Origin: Promethearchaeota archaeon
GTDB taxonomy: Archaea; Asgardarchaeota; Lokiarchaeia; Sigyniarchaeales; SOKP01
Assembly (NCBI GenBank): GCA_019058295.1
Contig: JAHPZI010000028.1
Location: 124,001 to 188,000 of the forward strand
Length of the DNA: 64,000 nt
Direction of reading: 5' to 3'
Made by a program: the position numbers and the translations under genes. The notes under the pieces are model-generated. The model saw only the letters and a program-made list of their open reading frames with translations, did not search any database and was not told the DNA's origin. This document shows, piece after piece, positions 34,381-43,772 of the stretch (positions are counted from its first letter, which is position 1; every line of letters begins with the position of its first letter).

Positions 34381-35100
34381 TCAAGTGAAAATTGGACAAT
34401 TAATCTTTTCACATCTGTCATTAATACCCGAAAATCTACACTTTATTGGTTCGTAATTTAAAACAATATCAAATTTCTCTTTTAAGAACTTTAATGTTTC
34501 AATAATAGATATTTTTACAGATCTTTTACAGCAATGTTCTAGATTATCTGCGATTTTAGCTAATACTTTTGATGTCATTTGATTTGCTAGTGTTCTTTCT
34601 TTATCTTTTGACGGAGTAGCTCCTGTAAATATACTAATAGCAATCCCAGCGCCCATACCAGCACCACATGTGCCATAAAAACCACACCACCCCCCAGGTA
34701 TTTTGGATGCTCTTTTAATTGCCTCTTTAATATCCATAAAGGTTATATCGTCCCCGTTGGGTTTTTTTACATCATTATTTTTTAAAGCTGTTAATATAAC
34801 TGCTGGGGTTAACACATGATGTTCAGGGCCATAAACTTTAAAATTATTATGCATCATAATCTTATCAGCTATTTCAAAAGGATTTTTTAAATCTGTATTT
34901 TCACAAAATCTTGTTATTATTTCGATTGGAACATTGGAATGGCATGAATCGCATATATAATGACCATTTGGGCAATAGATATTTACAACATCCCGTTTTA
35001 AACAGAATTCACATTGAAGTTCTTTTCGATCATCTAATTGAGTTGCGTAGACTAACTCATGACCACAAATTTCGCATTTATCCTTCTTTTTTTCTGACAT
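34381..35100 (-). CDS. Cys-rich protein of the DUF5714 type
   Basis: 239 residues. N-terminal zinc-finger-like part with C-E-I-C-G-H-E, C-E-F-C and C-P-N-G-H-Y-I-C-D-S-C-H; the core (about 75-215) has H-H-V-L-T-P-A-V, G-G-W-C-G-F-Y-G-T-C-G-A-G-M-G and a conserved C-C-K-R; more Cys at the end (C-R-F, C-E-K-I-N-C). This matches DUF5714 proteins of methanogens and other anaerobes, role unknown, perhaps metal or Fe-S binding. Starts 20 bases upstream of the PHP gene's end on the same strand direction and may be co-transcribed with it. Confidence 0.6.
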   Translation of the reverse strand: MSEKKKDKCEICGHELVYATQLDDRKELQCEFCLKRDVVNIYCPNGHYICDSCHSNVPIEIITRFCENTDLKNPFEIADKIMMHNNFKVYGPEHHVLTPAVILTALKNNDVKKPNGDDITFMDIKEAIKRASKIPGGWCGFYGTCGAGMGAGIAISIFTGATPSKDKERTLANQMTSKVLAKIADNLEHCCKRSVKISIIETLKFLKEKFDIVLNYEPIKCRFSGINDRCEKINCPIFT

Positions 35101-35120
35101 TATTAAATTTACTCTTTTAA

Positions 35121-35975
35121 TTATATTATATCAATAAATGATCTTTTTCTTTGACTAAAAGATGCCAATTTATTGTATCCAATTTTTTTTAATGATTTTA
35201 GCATCTTTTTAAAATCATAAGCAAGTTCATTAGGATCATGTGCGTCAGATCCTAGTAAGATTGGGATGTCTAACTCACACATTTTTTTTAAGATCTCTTC
35301 ACTTGGATATTGTTCTTTAACATCTTTTCTAAATCCTCCTGTATTAATTTCAACAGTTAGATCTCTTTTTTTAATGAGATCAAGTGTTTTTGAAATCTCA
35401 ATCATGATTAAATCTTTTGAATTCTTACTGGGAAATTTATTAAACTTTTTGGGCAAATCAAAATGGCTTACTATATCAAAATCAAATTCCGTTGAATTTA
35501 GCATTTTTTGTATTGTCTGATAATATAGAAGAAAAACACGGTCGGCCCCCAAAGAATTATATTTTTCTAAAAATCTATTATCGTCCATTGCCCAAGGTCC
35601 ATTCTCTAAGAATAATATATGTACCGATCCCAAAATAAAATCCAAGCGAGATTTAATTTTATTCAAATGAGTATTTAATGTTTCTACTTGGTTTTCTATA
35701 TAATCTATTTCAAATCCTATTTTTAAATCGATTTTTTCTCTATATTTCTCTTTTAAATTTTCAATTGTAGAAATATAACTCTCAGTTTCGGTTAAAATCA
35801 TTGCATAATCCTCAATAGGAACTCCATCCATTCCTATTAGATAATCATATGGAAAATGATCGCTTATCCCCAGTAGATCTAAATCCAACTCAATACCTTT
35901 TTTAACATAATCCTCCAGAGATCCAATAGCGTGATGACACATTGAATTATGAGTATGCCAATCTTGTAGCTTCAT
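35121..35975 (-). CDS. PHP-family histidinol-phosphatase-like enzyme
   Basis: 284 residues of the PHP fold: D-W-H-T-H-N-S at the start, G-I-S-D-H-F-P, G-F-E-I-D-Y, L-G-S-V-H and H-F-D-L-P as metal ligands, and G-S-D-A-H near the end. HisK-type PHP enzymes remove phosphate from histidinol phosphate; no other his gene is nearby, so another phosphoester is possible. Length is normal for HisK. Confidence 0.8.
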   Translation of the reverse strand: MKLQDWHTHNSMCHHAIGSLEDYVKKGIELDLDLLGISDHFPYDYLIGMDGVPIEDYAMILTETESYISTIENLKEKYREKIDLKIGFEIDYIENQVETLNTHLNKIKSRLDFILGSVHILFLENGPWAMDDNRFLEKYNSLGADRVFLLYYQTIQKMLNSTEFDFDIVSHFDLPKKFNKFPSKNSKDLIMIEISKTLDLIKKRDLTVEINTGGFRKDVKEQYPSEEILKKMCELDIPILLGSDAHDPNELAYDFKKMLKSLKKIGYNKLASFSQRKRSFIDII

Positions 35976-36076
35976 TTTCCTATTATCATAATTTATTTTA
36001 GAGAAAATATGTTTAAATAGCAGTATTAAATAAATAAGTTAAAGTTTTTTATTATATTATATTAAGGAGTGATTAA

Positions 36077-36883
36077 ATGGAATTTGAAAATAAGCAATTT
36101 GATGGTCCATACGAAGTATCTGAAATCCAAATTGATCAAATGTTGAGAGGGATACTCTATTTTCCTCCCCAATCTTTTAAAAAACCTTATCCCTTAATAA
36201 TATACTTCCATGGTTTTCCTCAAGTATTCCCTTTAATAGAGTTCATTAAACGTTATAAATCTATGTTAGACATCGGATATTCATTATTAGTTTTTAATTT
36301 TAGAGGATACGGTTATAGTAAAGGCAAAATTTCAATTAGCTCACAAGTGTTAGATGGGCAGAAAATAATTGAGTTTGTCAATGCAATGGTAAAAAATGAG
36401 ATTTTTGACATAAATAATATAAATATTATTGCTCATGATTTTGGAGCTTATATTGCTTTGCTATTGTGTTCTAAAGTTAGAGTTGTAAATAAATTATTAT
36501 TAATTAACCCAATATTAGAACTTAAGAATAGAGTAAATAGTGAAGATTTTAAGAAAGCTCTACAATATCTCAATCGATTTCTCCCTAGAAGCATTCATGG
36601 TATAGAAAATATTGAAGAATTCATCCAAATGACTAAGAATGAATTATCTAAAGAAGAATTTCAAATTGAAAAATGCATTCCAAATTTAAAAAATAAACAA
36701 CTTAAAATTATCATTGGTGAAATAGATAAAATTACTCCTATAGTTGAAGCTAAGAAAATATTGAGAGGAGCAAATATAGCTCCAGATATATTCATAGTCA
36801 ATAAAATGGATCATGAATGCATTCAAGATGAGGATTTCAAAAAGATTAATGAAGAAGTTTCAAAATTTTTTAAAATTAATTAA
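36077..36883 (+). CDS. alpha/beta hydrolase with Asp-type nucleophile elbow
   Basis: 268 residues. H-G-F-P oxyanion region (about 50-53), F-R-G-Y-G-Y-S-K-G, nucleophile elbow I-A-H-D-F-G-A (near 122-128) with Asp in place of Ser, as in haloalkane dehalogenases and epoxide hydrolases, and a late D-H-E-C histidine. AAGGAGTGAT gives a good ribosome site before the ATG. Substrate unknown. Divergent from the PHP gene and convergent with the beta-helix transferase set. Confidence 0.8.
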   Translation: MEFENKQFDGPYEVSEIQIDQMLRGILYFPPQSFKKPYPLIIYFHGFPQVFPLIEFIKRYKSMLDIGYSLLVFNFRGYGYSKGKISISSQVLDGQKIIEFVNAMVKNEIFDINNINIIAHDFGAYIALLLCSKVRVVNKLLLINPILELKNRVNSEDFKKALQYLNRFLPRSIHGIENIEEFIQMTKNELSKEEFQIEKCIPNLKNKQLKIIIGEIDKITPIVEAKKILRGANIAPDIFIVNKMDHECIQDEDFKKINEEVSKFFKIN

Positions 36884-36893
36884 GAGTTTTTAA

Positions 36894-37805
36894 TTAAATC
36901 CCTTCCATTCTTCTTTTTTCTTCCTCTATCCTCTCTTGTTTAAGCTCTTTTTTTTCTTTATGAGTCAAATGCTGGTCGTGTCTTTTAATATAGAGCTCTT
37001 CATATTTTTTTCTTAAATCTTCAACATCTTCAATATGTCCCAATACATCCTCTAAACCATCTTCAAAAAATCTATTTTTTTTGAATTTCTTTGCCGGAAC
37101 CCCAACATAAATCCATCCGTCTTCTAATTCTTGACCGACAATAGTAACTGAATTGGCTGCTAAAACACTATTCTTTCCTATATGAGTACCTGGCATAACA
37201 ACAGCATGGGCACCTATTCTAACATTATCTTCTATTATTGTTTTTTTTATTATTAAGAGATTTCCGACAATTACGGCAGATTGAACAATGGTTCCTTGCC
37301 CTACAACCACATTTTTTCCAAATTCTATAAATTCGCAATCTACCCAGCCCTCAAATAACGAGTTTGAAAATTTTGTTTTTACTCCAAACATTTTAAAAAC
37401 GATATTGTCTAAAAAAGGGAATGGAAATTTATGTGCTAGCCAAATAGGCCATTTCTTTATGGTATTTCGAAGACTCCAATAACGATAATCTCTATCTGAG
37501 GACTCTCTTAAAAAAACACCTTCCAAAGGTCTATGAATTGCATTGACTATTAAAAGCAATATCTTAGCAAATATTAATGATGTGAAAACGGCTGTAATAT
37601 ACATTAGAAAACAGAGTAACGGAAGAAAAATATAAAAATGAATTGGTCTTACTGGATCCCAGAGCCACCTCCAATAAAACCATAATTCTAAGAGTACGGG
37701 AATCATAGAGACCCACATAAGAAATATATAAAAAATTAAATATCTTTTTTTTACTAAAACTGTTGGAACAAACGGGCCCACCCTCATAGAAGTTGGAACA
37801 GACAT
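36894..37805 (-). CDS. membrane-anchored left-handed beta-helix transferase (copy 1)
   Basis: 303 residues. Two N-terminal membrane helices (about 25-50 and 65-90), then a hexapeptide-repeat left-handed beta helix at about 160-250 (I-V-G-N-L-L-I-I-K-K, V-R-I-G-A-H-A-V-V-M-P-G-T-H-I-G) and a charged helical tail. It is related to the beta-helix parts of Pls/PosA proteins and to acyltransferases such as LpxA-type. Third of three tandem paralogues on this strand. Likely modifies an envelope lipid, sugar or polymer (inference). Confidence 0.75.
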   Translation of the reverse strand: MSVPTSMRVGPFVPTVLVKKRYLIFYIFLMWVSMIPVLLELWFYWRWLWDPVRPIHFYIFLPLLCFLMYITAVFTSLIFAKILLLIVNAIHRPLEGVFLRESSDRDYRYWSLRNTIKKWPIWLAHKFPFPFLDNIVFKMFGVKTKFSNSLFEGWVDCEFIEFGKNVVVGQGTIVQSAVIVGNLLIIKKTIIEDNVRIGAHAVVMPGTHIGKNSVLAANSVTIVGQELEDGWIYVGVPAKKFKKNRFFEDGLEDVLGHIEDVEDLRKKYEELYIKRHDQHLTHKEKKELKQERIEEEKRRMEGI

Positions 37806-37822
37806 TTTTTCAAACCCCTGAA

Positions 37823-38722
37823 TTATATATTAATTTTATCCTTTTTGTCTTCTTCAATATTAATTTCATGCTCAACGCTTATTGCCTGCTCATCATCAAC
37901 AATACTCTTTGTTATATGTTTCACTCCACCTAGCTTATTTGGTTTCAGTTTTATGCAAGGAATACCAAAGTAAATCCATTCTGGTTCTAAGAATTGACTA
38001 AAAACTGTAGCAGAAAGTGCGCCTAACAATGAATCCTTTCCTATAATAGTTCCTGGTGAGACACAAGCCATTCCTCCAACAACTGTATAATCGCTAAATA
38101 TTATTTCTTTGATAATAAGGTACTTTCCAACAACCATTGAACTCATGACTACAGCACCTTGTCCAACCAAAACTTTCCGTCCAAATTTTATGAACTCCAT
38201 ATCACACCAAGAATCTTGGAGATGACTCGAAAAATCCATTTTCACTCCAAACCATCGGAAAGCTAATGTATCAATCCACGGTAAAGGACAATTTCTCACA
38301 AACCACATCACTAATTTTTTTAATTCGGTTCTCATACACCAGAACTCAAAGTCTTGGTCCCCTTTCTGAGCTAAAAATATACCTTCTTTTGGTTTATGAA
38401 TAAGATTTATTAAAACTAAAAAAAGCTTACTAAAAAATATGCATCCCAAAATAAAAATAAACAACATAGAGAATATTGCGATTGGTAAGAATAAAATAGG
38501 AAAAAGATATACTGTCCAATCATCTGTTATCAGATATAAAAGCCTGAAATATTCATATAAATATATTCCAACTAATAACCCGCTAAACCAGAAAATTGGA
38601 ATATATATTATAAGAATTTTACTACTAACTCTACTAATTGCGCTACTAGTTTGGAAATCAAGCGCATATTCCTTCTTATCTGTATTTCCTTTATCTGATG
38701 TTTCAATTATCTTTTCAGTCAT
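37823..38722 (-). CDS. membrane-anchored left-handed beta-helix transferase (copy 2)
   Basis: 299 residues, same build as its downstream neighbour: helices at about 28-58 and 65-95, R-W-F-G-V-K shared linker, beta helix with G-Q-G-A-V-V-M-S-S and G-K-D-S-L-L-G-A-L-S-A, then P-E-W-I-Y-F-G-I-P where copy 1 has D-G-W-I-Y-V-G-V-P. Spacing to copy 1 is 17 bases and to copy 3 is 9 bases, a tight operon. Confidence 0.75.
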   Translation of the reverse strand: MTEKIIETSDKGNTDKKEYALDFQTSSAISRVSSKILIIYIPIFWFSGLLVGIYLYEYFRLLYLITDDWTVYLFPILFLPIAIFSMLFIFILGCIFFSKLFLVLINLIHKPKEGIFLAQKGDQDFEFWCMRTELKKLVMWFVRNCPLPWIDTLAFRWFGVKMDFSSHLQDSWCDMEFIKFGRKVLVGQGAVVMSSMVVGKYLIIKEIIFSDYTVVGGMACVSPGTIIGKDSLLGALSATVFSQFLEPEWIYFGIPCIKLKPNKLGGVKHITKSIVDDEQAISVEHEINIEEDKKDKINI

Positions 38723-38731
38723 TTGTTTATT

Positions 38732-39631
38732 TTATAAGTTTTCTTCTATATCATTGATTTCTTTTAAATTCTTATTTTTCTCTAAATCTTCTTCAGATAT
38801 TTTCAAATAATTCATTACTTTTTTCGTAAAAATTTTACGGGCTGGAATACCAAAATAATAATTATTACCCTTCGTAATCTGTTTTTTCGCAAAGGCACCA
38901 AGTGGTAATAAATAAGAGTTATCTTTTATTTCACAACCAGGTCCAGCTATATTAAATGCGGCACCTGTAACATTATTTCCAATCTTTATTTCATAATAAG
39001 GAATTCTTCCAAATATACCCTCGACTGCATGAGAACATATTGCTGAATTAACTCCTATATAACAGTTCTCCCCAACATCAATATATTTATCAGCAACAAT
39101 CTCTTCTTCGATTGTTGTACCTTTCCCAATTTTACATGATCCTACAAAATTAAAGAACCAATTTGCTAACCATGGAAAAAGACCTTTAGTAAATGCATTT
39201 TTTCCATATTTTATTATAAATGATCGGATATGGTAATAATTCAATGTATCACTAGGGACAGTCCGGAGAATAATCCCATCTCGTGTAGGACACCTCCATT
39301 CTGTAAATCTCCAGAACACTCGAGTTAATAATGCTACAAAAAATAGATGTAAAAGGTAGCAACCAATTGAAATTAACGGCATTAAAGTTAACGCTAATAG
39401 GGGTTTAAGGTCTGTAAAAAGAGAGAAAAAATCATTGATATCCAAAAAGAAAGGTTTAAAAACTAAAAAAAAATATAACATGAAAACAATTCCGGGAAGG
39501 AAGTAAGATCCTAAATAAATAATAGCAAAAAAAGTTAAATAGAAGTGATATTGTAGGTTAATCTCTTGTTCTTTTTCGCCTTTTTTTTCTTCAGTATTAT
39601 TAATCTTTGGCTCTTCTTTCATATTAGCCAT
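38732..39631 (-). CDS. membrane-anchored left-handed beta-helix transferase (copy 3)
   Basis: 299 residues and the most diverged of the three. It starts with a charged head, has helices at about 30-55 and 75-105, and a beta helix (I-G-K-G-T-T-I-E-E, I-D-V-G-E-N-C-Y-I-G-V-N) ending in N-Y-Y-F-G-I-P-A-R-K. First gene of the three-gene operon. The three copies could form a hetero-trimer, since these folds trimerise (inference). Confidence 0.75.
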   Translation of the reverse strand: MANMKEEPKINNTEEKKGEKEQEINLQYHFYLTFFAIIYLGSYFLPGIVFMLYFFLVFKPFFLDINDFFSLFTDLKPLLALTLMPLISIGCYLLHLFFVALLTRVFWRFTEWRCPTRDGIILRTVPSDTLNYYHIRSFIIKYGKNAFTKGLFPWLANWFFNFVGSCKIGKGTTIEEEIVADKYIDVGENCYIGVNSAICSHAVEGIFGRIPYYEIKIGNNVTGAAFNIAGPGCEIKDNSYLLPLGAFAKKQITKGNNYYFGIPARKIFTKKVMNYLKISEEDLEKNKNLKEINDIEENL

Positions 39632-39751
39632 TTTATGTCCTTTTTATAAAGAATGCTAATTTATTATAGTTTTTAATATTTTAATAGATAGTTTTTCCAA
39701 GTATTAATTTTTGACGATTATTTCTATAATAATATTTATCTACTTATGATT

Positions 39752-39976
39752 TTATCTATTAGAATCCATATACCCTTTTATATATTTATAAATTTCTTCA
39801 GCAGGTTGAAATACTCCAAAATGCCCTTCGCATAAAATATCTGCTTTTACATCAAGCAGTTTTTGCATTGATTTTTGATAATCGCCTTTATTAGAACCAA
39901 AACTTTTCATAAATGGACAATAGATAGGTTTTATTCTATAAAGAAAATAATATATTAAAGGAATTATTTTTATCAA
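39752..39976 (-). pseudogene. truncated metallo-beta-lactamase gene (C-terminal part only)
   Basis: The frame codes about 50 residues matching the end of the MBL protein at 41445-42119 (F-M-K-S-F-G-S-N and I-L-C-E-G-H-F-G-V-F-Q-P-A-E); the zinc-binding H-C-H-I-D-H part is missing. Homology begins abruptly at the P-F-M-K-S-F segment. Upstream lies the LAGLIDADG gene, with which its frame overlaps by four bases. It is a broken duplicate rather than a working enzyme. Confidence 0.75.
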
Positions 39977-41325
39977 ATATTTTCATTTTTTGGCCCATAT
40001 ACTTTTCTTAATAAATTAAAGATCTCATATTTAGTATTAAGTTTTTTAATCGTATTCTTAACAAGTGGATCAGTTATAAATAAATTTTTAAAAAAAATTG
40101 TTGCATGTTTTTCAAAACCTTTTAACCCAAACTCCTTAGAATATATTGTATACAGAGAAACTCCATTTCTAAGAAGATCTTTGACTCTTTTATAACGATT
40201 CTCTTTTATTAAGAATGCCTCTGGTTTTAACTTAATATTCCATTTTGATAGATAATTATTTAAAGTTCCTTTAGCAATTGAAAATTTGAAAATTTTGAAA
40301 TGTAGTTTAATTAAATCCTCTATTCTCGTATTTGGATTTTGGAGAATAATATTTTTCAATTGAAGTTTTGTCCACATCATCTTACGTCTCTTTAATCCTG
40401 CCCATGAAGAAGATTTATATCTCAATCTTTTTCTCTCTAGACTATTTTCATAATTATCAAGTAATTTATTAAACAATTCACCGCCTAATGTGAGATAATA
40501 TCCAATTAATTTATTATTTGAAAAATGAAGTTTGGGAACTTTTTTTAATTCGAATTCATAAATAATATCTTTTAAAAATCTTTTACTTTTAATTGTTCCA
40601 ATTCTAGGTGCTCCCCCTGAATGAGTTCCATCTCCATCAAAAAATCCAAGCAAACAACTCATAGACAAATTAGTATTATTAAATCTCGGAAAGAGAATCA
40701 AATTTGACTTTTTTCCTATAGGGAATCCATGAGTATATAAATATTTTCCAAATAAATTACCAGAAATCCTAAACGAGAATGTATATGAATAATTTAAACT
40801 AAATTCATTAGGAGGTTTTCTTGTAAAATCAACATTTCTTGGAGAAAGCCCAATTGCTTGAATAAATCGTTTAATTAAAATTCCATCTTTAACTCCAATT
40901 TCTACTGACAATTCATACTTCCTACGGTGCATTCTAAGATGTCCTTCTGCTAATAGCCAACCATACCAATATGCCTTCTCTTTAATATCAATATTTTGAA
41001 AATAATTATCAATTAAATTAGGATTTTTTTGATTATATTGACCAGAATGGAAATTATGATATTTTACAAAATATGTATTTAATTTATCAAAATTTTTCTT
41101 TAATTTTAGTTTAAGCGCTCTTGTATAAGAATTTAAAGTTTGTGTAGAAAGAAAATAATCAGGATTTCTTTTCGATTTAAGTATTAAATCATTGATATAC
41201 CATTTACTTTTTTTCATTAAATAATTAGTTGATAAAAAATGATAATTTATTATTTTATTATCTAAGGAATTAATTACATTTTTAATATCCCAAAAGAATT
41301 CACGAATAGAATAAATAGGATTCAC
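39973..41325 (-). mobile_element. LAGLIDADG homing-endonuclease-like gene
   Basis: 450 residues, GTG start. Two LAGLIDADG-type helices: W-Y-G-W-L-L-A-E-G-H-L at about 120-130 and L-L-G-F-F-D-G-D-G-T-H-S-G at about 225-237, with the acidic residue at the end of each. A C-terminal region of about 130 residues looks like a helix-turn-helix pair. Such enzymes cut long sites and copy their own gene into them. It lies between an intact MBL gene and a truncated copy of the same gene, with no intein splice motifs and no visible intron. Low-GC like the rest. Confidence 0.75.
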
Positions 41326-41444
41326 ATCAGCAATATAATGTAGTTAAATTAGTCAAGTTTATTCAAGATATTCTCTCTTGAAAATAATTTAGAGATACTT
41401 AATTTATTAATTTGTTTTAATTATGTTATAATCATAAAATAATT

Positions 41445-42119
41445 TCAGCTTTTAGGTTGATTTAATTTTTTATGTTGCATTATATATTTCTTTACTTGCT
41501 CAGCAGGTTGAAAGATGCCAAAATGTCCTTCACACAGAATATCTGCGTTTAGATCTAGTATTTTTTGCATTGAATTCTGATAATCATATAAATTTGAACT
41601 AAAACTTTTCATAAAAGGACCGTGAAGATCTTGGGCAAAAAGAATTTTAGTATCCTCAATTTCTACCAACACAGAAATGGATCCAGGAGTGTGGCCGGGG
41701 GTATGAATACATTGAAATTCATAATCACCCAATTTTAAGATCTCAATATCTTTAGTAAATCTCTGGTGTAATTTTATTGGTTTATAATCAACACCATACC
41801 AAGATGCAGCAGTTTTACGATCATATCCTTTTTGTTCAATAGCATCAGCATCTAAATCGTGAGCGTAAAATTTCATATTCTCATTAAGTGAAACTTTTAA
41901 TTCATAGCAGATAGCAATATGATCTATATGGCAATGTGTTAGAATGCAATGTTTTATGTTTTTTGGACTTAATCCAAAACTATTGATATTTTTTACTATT
42001 AAATAAATATTCATCCCAGAATCAATTAAAACAAGACCATCATCACTATTTGTATCCACTAAATATACAGAACAACCAGAATCTCCTAAATGGTACACAT
42101 TTTTAAATATTTTTTTCAT
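41445..42119 (-). CDS. metallo-beta-lactamase-fold hydrolase (glyoxalase II-like)
   Basis: 224 residues. T-H-C-H-I-D-H at about 61-67 is the di-zinc motif, with H-T-P-G-H-T-P-G (near 138), D-L-H-G-P and G-H-F-G at the end giving further ligands. Small stand-alone MBL enzymes of this type hydrolyse thioesters or similar bonds. A partial copy of its last third is at 39752. It follows the PHP membrane protein on the same strand by ten bases, so co-expression is likely. Confidence 0.85.
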   Translation of the reverse strand: MKKIFKNVYHLGDSGCSVYLVDTNSDDGLVLIDSGMNIYLIVKNINSFGLSPKNIKHCILTHCHIDHIAICYELKVSLNENMKFYAHDLDADAIEQKGYDRKTAASWYGVDYKPIKLHQRFTKDIEILKLGDYEFQCIHTPGHTPGSISVLVEIEDTKILFAQDLHGPFMKSFSSNLYDYQNSMQKILDLNADILCEGHFGIFQPAEQVKKYIMQHKKLNQPKS

Positions 42120-42129
42120 TTCGATTAAA

Positions 42130-43746
42130 TTAAAGGATTTTTTCTCTTAAAGTTTTTACATCTATATTTTTTAACTTTTTATAGAATCGGATGAAAATTA
42201 AATAAACTCCGAAAGACCAAATAATCCAAGAAAAAACCTGCCCCCTATCAAGATTTAAGAGATAATTGATAAAATTGTCAGCTTTACCTAAACCAAAAAA
42301 GTCCAAAACATCATGAAATGGGTATTGAACCTCTATTCTTCTATGATTATCATTCATCGCTACTACTTCATGGTCGTTTCTCCTCAAATTTTTAAAGATA
42401 TTATCAACTGATTTATCCTTAGGATTTTTCAATCGGAGTTTAATAAATGTGTCTAATTCATTGCTTTTATGTTCATCGGTACCGGCAATGCATGTTAAAT
42501 TGTTATCTAAGCAAAATTCTCTTATTTTTTTGTCTTTAGGATTTCCTCCATTTACGATTTCGAATCCATCTACACCCCAATCCATTAACTGTTCAAGAGT
42601 ATAAGGAACACCTCTTCCATTTTCTTTTTCATTTTTTTCCGCGTTATAGTGGTTTACAAAGATATAACCTCCTTCTCGTTTAACATGTTTTATAGTGTCT
42701 TCGGCGTTCATTGATTTGAACGGGCATGTTGGTGCATCTGATTCTTTAGGAACAACTGTATGATCAAGACCGAAAATGTTCATGTGTATATCATTGTCAT
42801 GATCAGTCCACTCTTCTGCAATAATAACGGTAAAATCTAAATCGTATTCTTTAACAAATTTTCTTGCTACCTTTGCACCTCTTTGATTATCATGATCCGA
42901 AAAGGCAGCTCCCGAAATCCCTTGTTCTATATACCACATTACTCTTTCTTCGGGTGTCAAATATCCATCAGAATATATTGTGTGCACATGAAAATCAAAA
43001 AGAAATTCATCATGATCGAGGTCAGTTTCGATCTCTTGAGTGGGCCACTTAAATGATACTAAAATCACGCTCAGTCCAAGCATTAAAAAGATAAACCCGG
43101 CACAATATGCCAAATGCTTTTTGAATTCGTTAGCGTTGTGATTTTTTTTTTCTTTTTTCTTGAATTTTTCTGAATAATTAAATTTATATTCAGGATTCCG
43201 GTATTTTGCCAGAATATATCCTCCTTTAAGAGCAACCAGAGTCAATCCAATAGGGACGAAAAGTTGTACTAAAAACATAAAATAAAGGTTAACAAAGTAG
43301 AACCCAATAAAAATATAAGCGAACAATAAAAACAACATACAACAGGCCACCCCTCCTCCAATTATAATACCTATAAATCTTAAAAAATCTCTGAGAGGAT
43401 AAATTAACAACTGTGCTTTTTCCGAAGGCTCAAACCCTCGCTTTTTTTTAACATAAAAGCGGTATATAACCTGTATAATGATATAAGATATTATAAATCC
43501 AGAAATCCAATTAAAATCGACTGAAAATACAAAAGTAATTCCTATAATTGGTTCAAAAAAATATCTTAAAAGCGGGATTTGAGAATCATATTTCGGGGAA
43601 ACATTCTTTCCATCAATCAAGTCATAAAAAGTAACTTTACGCTGAGCAAATATAGCTAATATTATCAGACAGATAATCCAAACTAAAAAAACCCTCTGAA
43701 CAAACTTTAAAAATTTAGATTTGTTTTGATAGTTTGTATTTTTCAT
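42130..43746 (-). CDS. membrane protein with PHP-type phosphoesterase domain
   Basis: 538 residues. Membrane helices at about 15-33, 63-90, 118-150 and 155-175, another near 210-230, then a PHP domain at about 245-470 (D-F-H-V-H-T-I-Y-S-D-G, F-S-D-H-D-N, V-N-H-Y-N-A-E, G-T-D-E-H) and a final helix near 505-525. The metal-binding side chains are all in place. PHP domains cleave phosphoesters; being fixed to the membrane, this one may act on a lipid or nucleotide product made there (inference). The gene is followed ten bases on by the MBL gene. Confidence 0.78.
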   Translation of the reverse strand: MKNTNYQNKSKFLKFVQRVFLVWIICLIILAIFAQRKVTFYDLIDGKNVSPKYDSQIPLLRYFFEPIIGITFVFSVDFNWISGFIISYIIIQVIYRFYVKKKRGFEPSEKAQLLIYPLRDFLRFIGIIIGGGVACCMLFLLFAYIFIGFYFVNLYFMFLVQLFVPIGLTLVALKGGYILAKYRNPEYKFNYSEKFKKKEKKNHNANEFKKHLAYCAGFIFLMLGLSVILVSFKWPTQEIETDLDHDEFLFDFHVHTIYSDGYLTPEERVMWYIEQGISGAAFSDHDNQRGAKVARKFVKEYDLDFTVIIAEEWTDHDNDIHMNIFGLDHTVVPKESDAPTCPFKSMNAEDTIKHVKREGGYIFVNHYNAEKNEKENGRGVPYTLEQLMDWGVDGFEIVNGGNPKDKKIREFCLDNNLTCIAGTDEHKSNELDTFIKLRLKNPKDKSVDNIFKNLRRNDHEVVAMNDNHRRIEVQYPFHDVLDFFGLGKADNFINYLLNLDRGQVFSWIIWSFGVYLIFIRFYKKLKNIDVKTLREKIL

Positions 43747-43772
43747 AATTATGCGTATTGATTAAAAAAAAT

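Noticed and set aside
39973-41325. Intein or group I intron reading of the LAGLIDADG gene
   Set aside because: There is no host protein fused on both sides, no Cys/His-Asn splice residues, and no intron core was seen. A free-standing gene is simpler.
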